Assembly (NCBI GenBank): GCA_016235165.1
Contig: JACRLX010000024.1
Location: 180,347-244,346 of the forward strand
DNA length: 64,000 nucleotides
From: Rhodocyclales bacterium
Lineage (GTDB): Bacteria > Pseudomonadota > Gammaproteobacteria > Burkholderiales > Rhodocyclaceae
Direction of reading: 5' to 3'
Part shown: piece by piece, positions 36,918 through 46,715 of the stretch
Layout: the number at the start of each line of letters is the position of its first letter
Position numbering within the stretch: position 1 is the stretch's first letter
Program-made: the position numbers and the translations under genes
The notes under the pieces: model-generated
The model's input: only the letters and a program-made list of their open reading frames with translations
What the model was told of the DNA's origin: nothing
Databases searched by the model: none

Positions 36918-39647
36918 ATGATCCGTCCCGAGCTTCCCGTCCTTGCGCTCTCGGCTTTGCCCGGCGGTCCCGACCCCGTCGTGCTGTGCGCCTCCGCCCG
37001 TCTGGCGCTGGACTTGCGCCGCGCCCACGGCGAGGCGCAGGCCGCGCAGGGCAAGGCGACCTGGCGTGCATTGCAGAGTTCAACGCCGGCCCTGTGGCTC
37101 GATGCGCTGGTTTCGCGCGCGCTGCTGCGCGGCGAGATTCCGCCAGATGCGATGAACGGCAGCTTTCTCGGCCGGGTGCAGGAAAGCAGGCTGTGGGAGC
37201 AGGCCATCGCGCGCGACGCCGGCGCTGCCGCCGAGCTGTTCGATGGCGAAGGCATGGCGCTGGCGGCCATGGAGGCGGCCAGCCTGCAAGCGGCCTGGCG
37301 CATCGAGGTTCCCGAAGCGATGTCGAATGCCGAGCATCAGGCCTGGCTGCGCTGGCGCGCGGATGTTGCCAGGGTATGTCGCGAAAATGCCTGGCGCGGC
37401 ATGGACGAGATCCTGGCCTGGCGCGTGGCTTGCATCGAACGTGGCATCGGCGGCTTGCCTGCGCGCATCGGCTTGGCCGGCTTCCTCCTTCCAGATCCGG
37501 TGATTTCGCGCCTCCTGCTGGTTCTGGAAGCGCGTGGTGTCGAGTTGTTCTGCGTCGATTTTTCGCACCCCGCCGCCGCGGCGCCGAGCGGTGTGGAACT
37601 GGCCGACGCCGATGCGGAATGCGCGGCTGCCGCCGCCTGGGCCGGGCGGTGGCTGGCGGCGGCCGGCGAGGGGCGGTGCCGCTTGCGCATTGCCGTGGCC
37701 GATTTGCCGGCGCGTCGACGCCTGCTCGATGCGGCGCTGCACGCGGTGTTGCACCCTGATGTCGTCGGCGCCGGCTGGGCCGCGCTGGAGCGAGAGCACG
37801 AATTTGTCGCCGGCACGCCGCTGGCCGAGCAGTCGCTGGTGGCGACGGCACTGGCGCTGCTCCAGGTGTTTGCCAGCCCGCGCCAGGTGGCGTTGGCGGA
37901 TTTCGGCGTTCTGCTCTGCGCGCCGGGCTGGTCGGCCGACCTCGACGAATGCGATGCGCGCGCCCGCATCGAGGCCGGCCTGCGCCGCCTGCTGCCGCCG
38001 GAAACCAGCCTGGACGTGCTGCGCACGGCGATCGGACGGGTGCTGTTGCGCCAGCCGGGTTTGCAGGCACCGCAACTGCTGCGCCATCTCGAACTGCTTG
38101 GCCAGGCGGTGCGCGCGGCCACCCGGCGCCAGTCGCCGTCGGCCTGGGCGGCGGTGTTTGCCGGCCTGCTCGACGGTCTGGGCTGGCCGGGACAGCGTCC
38201 CTTGCTGGCGGCCGAGGCGGCGATGGTGGCCGCCTTGCGCGAGCAGATCGCCAGCCTGGAAAAGCTCGACGCCATCCTCGGACGCATCGATCGCGGTGAG
38301 GCGCTGAGCCAGTTGCGTCGCCAGTGCCGCGAGCTTCCCTTCTTGGCGCCACGGCGCTACCCGCCTCGGGTCGAGGTGTGCCGCCTGGACGATGCGCTGG
38401 CCGGGGCGGTGGACGGGCTCTGGGTAATGGGCCTCAACGAGGGCGAGTGGCCGCCGGCACCCCGGCCCAATCCGCTGCTGCCGGCCGAGCTGCAACGCCG
38501 TGCCGGAGTTCCGCTTGCGCGTGCCGACAGCCTCGCCGCCGCCGCGTGCGAGGCGCAGGCGCTGTGGTGCGCCAGCGCCGGCGAGGTGATCCTGTCGTGG
38601 TCGCGCCAGCAGGGCGAGAAGGCGCTGCGGCCGAGCCCGCTGCTGGATGGCGTGAGCTTGTCCCCGGCGCCGGTGCCGGAAGCGCGGCTGCCGCTGGTGG
38701 CTGTGCTGGAGCAGGTCGACGACGCGCGCGCGCCGCCGGTCGGCGAGCACGAGGAAATCCATGGCGGCACCGGCCTGCTGGCGGCGCAGGCGGCCTGCCC
38801 GGCATGGGCTTTTCATCGTTATCGGCTGGGCGCCGCCGTGTTGCCAGCGCCGACTTTCGGCCTCGACGTCCTGACGCGCGGCCAGTTTTTGCATGCCGCG
38901 CTGGAAGCTTTCTGGCGCGGACGCGGCCTGGCTGATCTGCATGCCATGGATGCCGCGACGCGTGCTGCCGAAATTGCGCGCGTGGTCGAACTGGCCTTGA
39001 AGGATCACGACCGCCAAGCCATCGTGCCCCTGCCAGCGAGGCTGCGCGGGCTCGAAGCCGAGCGCCTGATGGAACTGCTGGCCGTCTGGCTTGACCTGGA
39101 GGCGCAACGCAGCGATTTCCACGTGCTCGCCTGCGAGGAACGTCACAGCCTGCTGATCGAAGGCCTGGCGGTGAATGTGGTGGTGGATCGCATCGATCAG
39201 TTCGCCGACGGGCGCCTGGCGATCATCGACTACAAGAGCGGCCGTGCGGATCGCAGCCGGAGCTGGGCCGACGCCAGGATTGCCGAGCCGCAATTGCCGA
39301 TCTACGCCGCGCTGGCCTTTCCCGACCGCGCCGTGGCGGCGGTGGCGCTGGCGCGGGTGACGCGTGAGGCGCCGGCTTTTCTCGGCGTCGCCGAAAGCGA
39401 GGGATTGCTGCCCGAGGTGAAGGCGCTGGACGCGCAGCGCCGCCGCTTCAATGCCGAGGATTTCCCCGACTGGGACGCGCTGCGCGCCTGCTGGGCCGGG
39501 CGCCTGCGCGAGATCGCGCGCGAGGTGAAGGACGGGGTCGCCGCCGTGGTGTTCGAGGACGACAAGGCGCTCGCCTATTGCGAGGTCTTGCCCTTGTTGC
39601 GCCTCGCCGAGCGACAGATGCTGCTCGATCGGGAGGATGCGGCGTGA
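36918..39647 (+). CDS. AddB-like PD-(D/E)XK nuclease/helicase-like subunit
   Basis: The protein has 909 aa. Its N-terminal two thirds are UvrD-like but degenerate, with no intact Walker A, as in proteobacterial AddB-like proteins. The C-terminal nuclease has VVVDRIDQF, LAIIDYKSGRAD and QLPIYAALAF, the RecB-family nuclease motifs. It pairs with the AddA-like gene, whose GTG overlaps its stop (GTGA). Together they would process double-strand ends for recombination and degrade linear DNA. A minus-strand copy of the dispersed repeat lies at 38834-38858. Confidence 0.87.
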   Translation: MIRPELPVLALSALPGGPDPVVLCASARLALDLRRAHGEAQAAQGKATWRALQSSTPALWLDALVSRALLRGEIPPDAMNGSFLGRVQESRLWEQAIARDAGAAAELFDGEGMALAAMEAASLQAAWRIEVPEAMSNAEHQAWLRWRADVARVCRENAWRGMDEILAWRVACIERGIGGLPARIGLAGFLLPDPVISRLLLVLEARGVELFCVDFSHPAAAAPSGVELADADAECAAAAAWAGRWLAAAGEGRCRLRIAVADLPARRRLLDAALHAVLHPDVVGAGWAALEREHEFVAGTPLAEQSLVATALALLQVFASPRQVALADFGVLLCAPGWSADLDECDARARIEAGLRRLLPPETSLDVLRTAIGRVLLRQPGLQAPQLLRHLELLGQAVRAATRRQSPSAWAAVFAGLLDGLGWPGQRPLLAAEAAMVAALREQIASLEKLDAILGRIDRGEALSQLRRQCRELPFLAPRRYPPRVEVCRLDDALAGAVDGLWVMGLNEGEWPPAPRPNPLLPAELQRRAGVPLARADSLAAAACEAQALWCASAGEVILSWSRQQGEKALRPSPLLDGVSLSPAPVPEARLPLVAVLEQVDDARAPPVGEHEEIHGGTGLLAAQAACPAWAFHRYRLGAAVLPAPTFGLDVLTRGQFLHAALEAFWRGRGLADLHAMDAATRAAEIARVVELALKDHDRQAIVPLPARLRGLEAERLMELLAVWLDLEAQRSDFHVLACEERHSLLIEGLAVNVVVDRIDQFADGRLAIIDYKSGRADRSRSWADARIAEPQLPIYAALAFPDRAVAAVALARVTREAPAFLGVAESEGLLPEVKALDAQRRRFNAEDFPDWDALRACWAGRLREIAREVKDGVAAVVFEDDKALAYCEVLPLLRLAERQMLLDREDAA
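38834..38858 (-). repeat. Dispersed repeat, exact 14-mer
   Basis: AAAGTCGGCGCTGG followed by CAACACGGCG, antisense in the AddB-like gene. Confidence 0.7.
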
Positions 39648-42600
39648 GCGATTTGCTGCGCGAAGACGAGGCCAACCGGCGCCGGGCGCTGGAGCTCGAA
39701 TCCTTCATCGTCGAGGCGCCGGCCGGCGCCGGCAAGACCGAGTTGCTGACCCAGCGCTACCTGCGCCTGCTGGCGATTGCCGACGAGCCCGAGGAGATCG
39801 TCGCTATCACCTTCACCAACAAGGCGGCGGGCGAAATGCGCAATCGCATCGCCGAAAGCCTGGTGCGCGCGCGCTCCGGCGTGGCGCCCGAGGCAGCGCA
39901 CAAGCGCATCACCTTCGATCTGGCCCGCGCCGCGCTGGCGCGCTCGGCGCAGCGCGACTGGGCCATCGAGCAACAGCCGGGTCGCTTGCGCCTCACCACC
40001 ATCGACGCCCTGTGCGCCGGCCTGGCGCGGCAGATGCCTTTGCTGTCGCGCTTCGGCGCCCAGCCGGCAACCGTGGAGGATGCCGGCCGCCACTACCGCG
40101 AGGCGGCGCGGCGCGCCCTCGACCATCTCGATGACGCCGATGCCGATGCCGGGCATGTCGAGGCCGTGGCGGCCGCCCTGGCCTGGATGGACAACGATGC
40201 GGCACGCCTGATCGACTTGCTCGCCGCCATGCTGGCGCGGCGCGAACAATGGCGCCCGCTTGCCGAACTGGATGATCCGCAAGCCGCCATCGGCGCGGCT
40301 CTCGACGAACTGCTGGCCGAAGAACTGATGCAGGTCGAGACCATGCTCGACGCCGGCTGGCAGGCGCCTTGGATGCCGCTGGCACGTTTCGCCGCCGCGC
40401 AGTTGGGCGCTGGCGCCTTGCTCGAATGGTCGGCACCGCTGGTGGCCGAGGTCGATCAACTGTCGCGCTGGCGCGCGCTGGCGGCCTTCCTGCTGACCCA
40501 GGACGACACCGTGCGCAAGACGGTCAACGTCAGGAACGGTTTTCCTGCCGGCAAGGAATTCAAGGCGCAGAAGGACGCCATGCTCGCCGCCCTGGCCGAG
40601 GTCGATCAAGCACAACTCGCCGCCCTGGTCCGCCTGCGCCAGTTGCCCGCGCCGGGCAAGGATGGTGAAGGAGGCGACGGCATCGTGCGCGCCCTGACGC
40701 GCCTGATGAAGCTGGCGGCCGCCGAGCTGTGGCTGGTGTTTCGCGAGGCCGGCGAGGTCGATTTCGGCGAGCTGGCGACGCGCGCCATCGATGCGCTGGG
40801 CGAGGACATGGATCCTTCGGAACTTGGGCTGCGCCTCGACTGGTGCATCCGCCATCTGCTGGTCGATGAATTCCAGGACACCAGCCCGACCCAGATCCGG
40901 CTGCTGGAGCGCCTCACCGCCGGCTGGAGCGCGGGCGATGGCCGCACGCTGTTCTGCGTCGGCGATCCGATGCAGTCGATCTATCGCTTCCGCAAGGCCG
41001 AGGTCGGCCTCTTCCTGCGCGCCAAGTCACAGGGCATAGGCAATCTTTCGCTGACGCCGCTGCGTCTGTCGCGCAACAACCGCGCCTGTGCGCCGGTGGT
41101 CGCCTGGATCAATGATGGCTTCCCGGCCCTGTTTCCGGCCCTCGATGAACCGCTGCGCGGCGAGATCGCCTACCGGCCCTTTGTCGACACCCGCGCCGAC
41201 CTGCCCGCCGCGGGTGTCACGGTCCATGCGCTGGTGGCGGCGAAGGGGGACGGCGACGCCACAGGGCGCATCGAGGCCGCGCGCATGCTGCAAATTATCG
41301 AGGCTGAATGGCGTGCCGATCCGCAGCGGCGAATCGCAGTGCTGGTGCGGGCGCGCGACCACCTCTCGGCACTGGTGGCGGCGATCCGCCGCGAGTACCC
41401 GGCCTGGCGCTATACGGCGGTGGAAATCGAGCCGCTGGCCGGCCGCCAGGTGGTGCAGGACCTGATTTCGCTGACGCGCGCCCTGCACCATCGCGGCGAT
41501 CGCCTGCACTGGCTGGCGATCCTGCGTGCGCCATGGTGCGGCTTGCGTCTGGCCGACCTGCACGCCCTGGCCGGCGACGATCATGACGCCACGATACCGG
41601 CCTTGCTCGACGACGGGGCACGCATCGCCCGCCTGTCCGCCGACGGTCGCCGGCGGGCCCTGCACCTGCGAGCGGTGATGCGCGAAGCGCTGGCGGGGCA
41701 GGGACGGCAGTCGCGCCGGCGCTGGGTCGAGGACGCCTGGAAAAAGCTGGGCGGCCCATCCTGCCTGGTCACGGTCTCGGGCGCCGCGGACGCCGCGGCA
41801 CTGGCGGATGCGGATGCCTGCTTCAAGCGCCTCGATGAGCTCGACGCCGCGCGCCGCTTTGCCCTCGACGATTTCGAGCAGGACATGGCGCGCCTGTTCG
41901 CGGCGCCCGACGCCGAGGCCGACGGTCACCTGCAACTGATGACCATCCACAAGGCCAAGGGCCTGGAGTTCGATACCGTGATCCTGCCCGGCCTGCACCG
42001 CCCGTCGCCTCTCCCGGAGCCGCCGCTGCTGGCCTGGGACAGTTTTCCGCTGGCCGAGGGAGAACGTCTCGTGGTGGCGCCGATGAACCGCCGCCGTCGC
42101 CAGGACGAACCGACAACCCACGATTTCCTCCAGGCCATGGAACGCGAACGTGCCGCCAACGAGGCGGCGCGCGTGCTGTATGTGGCCGTCACGCGCGCGG
42201 TGCGGCATTTGCACCTGCTGGGTGTCGCCGCCCGCAAGGAGGACGGCAGCCTGGCGGCAGCGCCGACGAACTCCCTGCTGGCGAAGCTGTGGCCCGTGGT
42301 CGAGCGGGATTTCGTCGCCGCCAATGTGGCCGCCGCCGCCGTTCCGGAAAACGACGACGGCATGGAGACTTGGTTCGTGCCACCCTTGCTGCGATTGGTG
42401 GCGCCCGCCGTGCCGCCTGCCTGGCAGGCGCCGCCCGAGCTGTCGACAGCGGCAAGCGTGCGCGAGGATACCGTCGATGCGCTGGCCGCCGACATCGGCA
42501 GCCTGGTGCATGCACTGCTGGAAATGGTCGCCGCCAAACCCGGCGACTGGTCGCCGGCGGCGATTCCGGCACGCGAAGCCGGCTTCGCGCGCTGGCTGGC

Positions 42601-43006
42601 CGGGCGCGGCTGGGGCGCGACCGAAGCCCGCGCCGGCGCGGAGAAAGCGGCACGCATCCTGGCCACGACCCTGGCCAGCGCCGACGGCCAATGGGTAGTG
42701 AGGCAACGCGAGGATGCCGGCGCCGAGATCGCGATTGCGCGCGTCGCCGAAGGCGGGCAGCATGCCGACGCCAGGGTGGAAACCCGTGTCGTCGACCGCA
42801 GCTTCGTCGAGGATGGCGTGCGCTGGATCATCGACTACAAGACGGCGGATCTCGGTCCCGGGGCCGATGCGGCACGCCTGGCGGCACATGCGGAAAATTA
42901 CCGTCCGCAGCTCGAAAACTACGCCGCCTTGTTTGCCGGCGAGGGCCGCCCACTGCGGCTCGCGGTATTTTTTGCGGCGCATGGCATCCTGAGCGCTCTG
43001 GAATAG
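39644..43006 (+). CDS. addA: AddA/UvrD-like helicase-nuclease
   Basis: The protein has 1120 aa. The helicase has Walker A EAPAGAGKTELLTQRYL, motif Ia TFTNKAAGEMRNRI, motif II LLVDEFQDTSP, motif III CVGDPMQSIYRFR, and motifs V/VI MTIHKAKGLEFDTVILPG and RVLYVAVTRAVRHL. The C-terminal nuclease has VRWIIDYKTADLG and YRPQLENYAALF. I start it at GTG 39644, overlapping the upstream stop. The AddA type (RecB-like with nuclease) and the coupled upstream AddB-like gene support an AddAB complex. Confidence 0.9.
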   Translation: MSDLLREDEANRRRALELESFIVEAPAGAGKTELLTQRYLRLLAIADEPEEIVAITFTNKAAGEMRNRIAESLVRARSGVAPEAAHKRITFDLARAALARSAQRDWAIEQQPGRLRLTTIDALCAGLARQMPLLSRFGAQPATVEDAGRHYREAARRALDHLDDADADAGHVEAVAAALAWMDNDAARLIDLLAAMLARREQWRPLAELDDPQAAIGAALDELLAEELMQVETMLDAGWQAPWMPLARFAAAQLGAGALLEWSAPLVAEVDQLSRWRALAAFLLTQDDTVRKTVNVRNGFPAGKEFKAQKDAMLAALAEVDQAQLAALVRLRQLPAPGKDGEGGDGIVRALTRLMKLAAAELWLVFREAGEVDFGELATRAIDALGEDMDPSELGLRLDWCIRHLLVDEFQDTSPTQIRLLERLTAGWSAGDGRTLFCVGDPMQSIYRFRKAEVGLFLRAKSQGIGNLSLTPLRLSRNNRACAPVVAWINDGFPALFPALDEPLRGEIAYRPFVDTRADLPAAGVTVHALVAAKGDGDATGRIEAARMLQIIEAEWRADPQRRIAVLVRARDHLSALVAAIRREYPAWRYTAVEIEPLAGRQVVQDLISLTRALHHRGDRLHWLAILRAPWCGLRLADLHALAGDDHDATIPALLDDGARIARLSADGRRRALHLRAVMREALAGQGRQSRRRWVEDAWKKLGGPSCLVTVSGAADAAALADADACFKRLDELDAARRFALDDFEQDMARLFAAPDAEADGHLQLMTIHKAKGLEFDTVILPGLHRPSPLPEPPLLAWDSFPLAEGERLVVAPMNRRRRQDEPTTHDFLQAMERERAANEAARVLYVAVTRAVRHLHLLGVAARKEDGSLAAAPTNSLLAKLWPVVERDFVAANVAAAAVPENDDGMETWFVPPLLRLVAPAVPPAWQAPPELSTAASVREDTVDALAADIGSLVHALLEMVAAKPGDWSPAAIPAREAGFARWLAGRGWGATEARAGAEKAARILATTLASADGQWVVRQREDAGAEIAIARVAEGGQHADARVETRVVDRSFVEDGVRWIIDYKTADLGPGADAARLAAHAENYRPQLENYAALFAGEGRPLRLAVFFAAHGILSALE

Positions 43007-43041
43007 AATTAAATCCTTCGCTTGGTTTTTCGGGGAACATC

Positions 43042-43974
43042 ATGACCGACAAGAAATACCGCCTGGTGACGCGCAGCGACTTCGACGGCCTGGCCTGCGC
43101 GGTGCTGCTCAATGAACTGGGCATGATCGATGAAATCAAGTTCGTCCATCCCAAGGACATGCAGGACGGCAAGGTCGAGATTTCCGAACACGACATCACC
43201 ACCAACCTGCCTTACGTTCCCGGCGTCTACCTCGCCTTCGACCACCACGTTTCCGAAACCTTCCGCAGCCCCGGCGAGCGCCCCAACCACATCATCTATC
43301 CCGACGCGCCGTCGGCCGCGCGCGTGGTGTACGAGCATTTCGGCGGCAAGAGCCGCTTCGCTCCCTCGCTGACCGAGATGATGCTGGCGGTGGACAAGAG
43401 CGATTCGGCCAATTTCACGCGCCAGGAAATCCTCGATCCCAAGGACTGGGTGCTGCTCAACTACCTGATGGATTCGCGCACCGGCCTCGGCCGCTTCCGC
43501 GAGTTCCGCGTCAGCAACTACCAGTTGATGATGGACCTGATTTCCTACTGCCGCACCCACGGCATCGACGACATCCTGGCGCTGCCGGACGTCAAGGAAA
43601 GGGTAGACCTCTATTTCGACCACGCCGAGAAAGCCAAGGAGCAGATCCGTCGCTGCACCACGGTGTACAAGAACCTCGTCGTGCTCGACCTGCGCGAGGA
43701 AGAGCTCATCTACGCCACCAACCGCTTCATGATCTACGCCCTGTTCCCCGAGACCAACATCTCGATCCATGTGCTGTGGGGCGTGCAGAAGCAGAACACC
43801 GTGTTCGCCACCGGCAAGTCCATCGTCAACCGTACCTCGAACACCAACATCGGCGAGTTGATGCTGTTTTACGGCGGCGGCGGCCACGAGAACGCCGGCA
43901 CTTGCCAGATTGCCAACGACAAGGCCGGTTCGGTGCTGCAAAAGCTGATCGCGACGATCAATTCGGACGGCTGA
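43042..43974 (+). CDS. DHH-family phosphoesterase
   Basis: The protein has 310 aa. It has TRSDFDGLACAVLL at the N-terminus (metal-binding Asp residues), YLAFDHHVSE in the DHH position, and a C-terminal DHHA1-type glycine-rich motif FYGGGGHENAGTCQI. This fold covers exopolyphosphatases, nanoRNases and c-di-AMP or pAp phosphatases. I cannot choose among them. It is 35 bp after addA and 44 bp before potA. Confidence 0.87.
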   Translation: MTDKKYRLVTRSDFDGLACAVLLNELGMIDEIKFVHPKDMQDGKVEISEHDITTNLPYVPGVYLAFDHHVSETFRSPGERPNHIIYPDAPSAARVVYEHFGGKSRFAPSLTEMMLAVDKSDSANFTRQEILDPKDWVLLNYLMDSRTGLGRFREFRVSNYQLMMDLISYCRTHGIDDILALPDVKERVDLYFDHAEKAKEQIRRCTTVYKNLVVLDLREEELIYATNRFMIYALFPETNISIHVLWGVQKQNTVFATGKSIVNRTSNTNIGELMLFYGGGGHENAGTCQIANDKAGSVLQKLIATINSDG

Positions 43975-44018
43975 GCGCCCGGCCCGGCGCGGTCGGCGCG
44001 GCGGCACTCGCATCCGCC

Positions 44019-45104
44019 ATGTCTCTCCTTGAACTGCGGAATCTGACCCGCCGCTTCGGTAGCCTTGAGGCGGTGAAGGACGTTTCGCTGGCGATCGAGG
44101 CCGGCGAATTCTTTACCCTGCTGGGGCCCTCGGGCTGCGGCAAGACCACCATCCTGCGCATGATCGCCGGCTTTGACGCGCCCGACGGCGGCGAGATCCT
44201 GCTCGACGGCATCTCGCTGGCTGGCGTGCCGCCGGAAAAACGTCCGCTGCATACGGTGTTCCAGAGCTATGCCCTGTTCCCGCACATGACGGTAGCGGGA
44301 AACATCGCCTTCCCGCTGGAAATGTCCGGAAAGTCGGCGCCGGAGATACGGCGCCGTGTTGGCGAGACGCTGGAACTGGTCCATCTGGCGGACAAGGCGG
44401 CGAGCTTTCCCCACGAACTGTCGGGCGGACAAAAGCAGCGCGTGGCGCTGGCGCGCGGGCTGGTCAACCAGCCGCGCCTGTTGCTGCTCGACGAGCCATT
44501 GGGCGCGCTCGATGCCAAGCTGCGCGTCGAGATGCAAAGCGAATTGATCGCCCTGCAACGCGAGGTCGGCATCGGCTTTGTCTTCGTTACCCACTCGCAG
44601 CAGGAGGCATTGGCGTTGTCGCACCGCATCGCGGTGATGCGTGATGGTCGCGTCGAGCAGTGCGACGAACCCGACACGCTGTACACCCAGCCGGCCAACC
44701 GCTTCGTCGCCGATTTCGTCGGCCGCATCAACCTGGTCGAGGTCGAGGTTACCGCGTCGAGCAAGGTGCTGCTGGGTCTGCGTTCGCCGTGTCTGGGCGA
44801 GATCGCCGCCACCGACCCGCGACCGCTGGCGGTGGGCGAGCGCGGCGTGTTCGCGCTGCGCCCGGAACTGATCCGTGTGCATGGTCACAAGGAGTCGGCC
44901 GACCTCAAGAACCGCTTCCAGGGGCGCGTGCGCGAGTTGTTGTACCTGGGTGACGTCACCCATTATCGCGTCGAGCTGGAAGGCGGGCAGCGCATCGAAG
45001 CGCTGATGCCCAACGCCGCGCCCGGCCGCGCCAAGTTCCACGAAATCGGCGATGCCGTCTGGGTTTGCTGGCGCCACGACGCGGGGGTGTTTCTCCGTGA
45101 CTGA
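44019..45104 (+). CDS. potA: Polyamine ABC transporter ATP-binding protein
   Basis: The protein has 361 aa. It has Walker A GPSGCGKTT, Q-loop FQSYALFPHMTV, signature LSGGQKQRVALARGL, Walker B LLLLDEPLGALD and H-loop VTHSQQEAL. A C-terminal TOBE-type regulatory domain follows (about 240-361). It powers import of spermidine or putrescine by PotBC. The substrate is inferred from the full potABCD order. Its stop overlaps the GTG of potB. Confidence 0.92.
   Translation: MSLLELRNLTRRFGSLEAVKDVSLAIEAGEFFTLLGPSGCGKTTILRMIAGFDAPDGGEILLDGISLAGVPPEKRPLHTVFQSYALFPHMTVAGNIAFPLEMSGKSAPEIRRRVGETLELVHLADKAASFPHELSGGQKQRVALARGLVNQPRLLLLDEPLGALDAKLRVEMQSELIALQREVGIGFVFVTHSQQEALALSHRIAVMRDGRVEQCDEPDTLYTQPANRFVADFVGRINLVEVEVTASSKVLLGLRSPCLGEIAATDPRPLAVGERGVFALRPELIRVHGHKESADLKNRFQGRVRELLYLGDVTHYRVELEGGQRIEALMPNAAPGRAKFHEIGDAVWVCWRHDAGVFLRD
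44328..44353 (+). repeat. Dispersed repeat, variant
   Basis: AAAGTCGGCGCCGG followed by AGATACGGCG, in potA. Confidence 0.5.
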
Positions 45105-45939
45105 GCGGCGCGGCGTGTCGGGCGATCGGGTCAAGTGGGCGGTGATGCTTCCTCCCAGCCTGTTCCTGCTGGTCTTCTTCCTGCTGCCGGGGCTGATCGT
45201 GGTGCTGGCCAGCCTGCGCGAGACCGGCGAGTTCGGCGGCCTGGCGCCCCTGGCCGGAGTCGCCTCGCTGAATGCCGAAGCCTATCGCTTCCTCGCCGGC
45301 GACCTGATCTACGCCGAGATCCTGCTGCGTTCCTTCGCCGTTGCCGCCTTGACCACGCTGCTGTGCCTCCTGCTCGCCTATCCGCTGGCGTGGCTGATCG
45401 CGCGCAGCCCGAAGCAGCGCCGCGACCTGCTGGTGTTGCTGGTGATCCTGCCCTTCGCCAGCAACTTTCTGGTCCGCATCTATGCCTGGATCATGATCCT
45501 GGGCCCGGCCGGGCTGCTGTACACGCCTTCCGCGGTGATCGCCGGCCTGGTCTATGTGCATCTGCCCTTCATGATCCTGCCGCTCTACACCAATCTGGAA
45601 AAGCACGATCCGGCACTGCTCGAAGCCGCCCAGGATTTGGGAGCCAATGCCTGGACCCGCTTCTGGCGCGTGACCTTCCCGCTTTCGTTGCCGGGCATCT
45701 TCTCCGGCGCGGCGCTGGTTTTCATCCCGGTGCTGGGCATGTTTGCCGTGCCCGAGTTGCTGGGCGGCACCGGCGACATCCTGATCGGCAACCTGATCAA
45801 GGGGCAGTTTCTCGACAACCGCGACTGGCCGCTGGGATCGGCGCTGTCGATCGTGCTCACCGCCTGCGTGCTGCTGCTCGCCGCCCTCGCGGCGTGGGCG
45901 GCGAAGCGGGGCTTGCATGGCACGGAGGCGATCACATGA
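45097..45939 (+). CDS. potB: Polyamine ABC transporter permease PotB
   Basis: The protein has 280 aa with about six membrane helices and the permease EAA loop (LLEAAQDLGANAWTRFWRV). It begins at GTG 45097, overlapping potA by 8 bp. Compared with typical PotB, the segment between VRIYAWIMILG and LLYTPSAVI looks short by around 15-20 residues. That may be a local deletion or clade variation. Confidence 0.9.
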   Translation: MTERRGVSGDRVKWAVMLPPSLFLLVFFLLPGLIVVLASLRETGEFGGLAPLAGVASLNAEAYRFLAGDLIYAEILLRSFAVAALTTLLCLLLAYPLAWLIARSPKQRRDLLVLLVILPFASNFLVRIYAWIMILGPAGLLYTPSAVIAGLVYVHLPFMILPLYTNLEKHDPALLEAAQDLGANAWTRFWRVTFPLSLPGIFSGAALVFIPVLGMFAVPELLGGTGDILIGNLIKGQFLDNRDWPLGSALSIVLTACVLLLAALAAWAAKRGLHGTEAIT

Positions 45940-46715
45940 GCCGGTTTCCGCTCTGGCTGCGGGCTGCCGCGCTTGCCGTGTATGCCTTCCTGTACGTCCC
46001 GCTGGCGGTGGTGGTGCTCTTCTCCTTCAATGACTCCCAGCTCAATGCCGAATGGGTTGGCTTCACCACGCGCTGGTATGGCAGGCTGCTGCACGATGAG
46101 GACATGCTGCGTGCGGCCGGCAACTCCTTGCTGATTGCCCTGGTATCGAGCAGCGTCGCCACCCTGCTGGGCGCCATGGCCGGCCTCGCCATGCACCGCT
46201 ACAAGCCGCGCTGGCTGCCCTTGCTGGTGCTGACGCCGGTGGCCATGCCGGAAATCCTGCTCGGCGTTTCGCTGCTGCTGTTCTTCCGCCAGGTGCTGGA
46301 TCTGACGCTCGGTCTGGTATCCATCCTGATCGCCCATGTCACTTTCAGTATCGGTTTCGTCGCCGTGATCGCGCGTGCCCGGCTGGCCGGCATGGACGAG
46401 AGCATCTTCGAGGCGGCACGCGATCTCGGTGCCACGCCCTGGGCAACGTTTCGCCGCATCACCCTGCCGCTGATCCTGCCGGCGCTGCTGGCCGGCTTCC
46501 TGATGGCCTTCACGCTTTCGATCGACGATTTCGTGATCACCTTCTTCGTCGCCGGTGTCGGCGTGAATACCCTGCCGCTACAGATCTACTCGATGATCAA
46601 GGTAGCGGTGACACCCGAGGTAAATGCCCTGTCCACCCTGCTGACGGCGCTGACCCTGACACTGATCATTTTGGCCAGCCGCATTGCTCCCGACCTGCTG
46701 AAGGCGCGGGCATGA
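45936..46715 (+). CDS. potC: Polyamine ABC transporter permease PotC
   Basis: The protein has 259 aa, with six predicted helices and the EAA loop (FEAARDLGATPWATFRRI). It overlaps potB by 4 bp (ATGA) and forms the membrane channel with it. The motif TLSIDDFVITFFVAG is characteristic of PotC. It is followed, with a 4-bp overlap, by a small secreted-protein gene instead of potD directly. Confidence 0.93.
   Translation: MSRFPLWLRAAALAVYAFLYVPLAVVVLFSFNDSQLNAEWVGFTTRWYGRLLHDEDMLRAAGNSLLIALVSSSVATLLGAMAGLAMHRYKPRWLPLLVLTPVAMPEILLGVSLLLFFRQVLDLTLGLVSILIAHVTFSIGFVAVIARARLAGMDESIFEAARDLGATPWATFRRITLPLILPALLAGFLMAFTLSIDDFVITFFVAGVGVNTLPLQIYSMIKVAVTPEVNALSTLLTALTLTLIILASRIAPDLLKARA

Noticed and set aside
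44331..44353. Repeat-like sequence in potA as a definite insertion
   Set aside because: The encoded residues (SAPEIRRRV) look normal for PotA, so this copy may be coincidence; kept only as a low-confidence variant.
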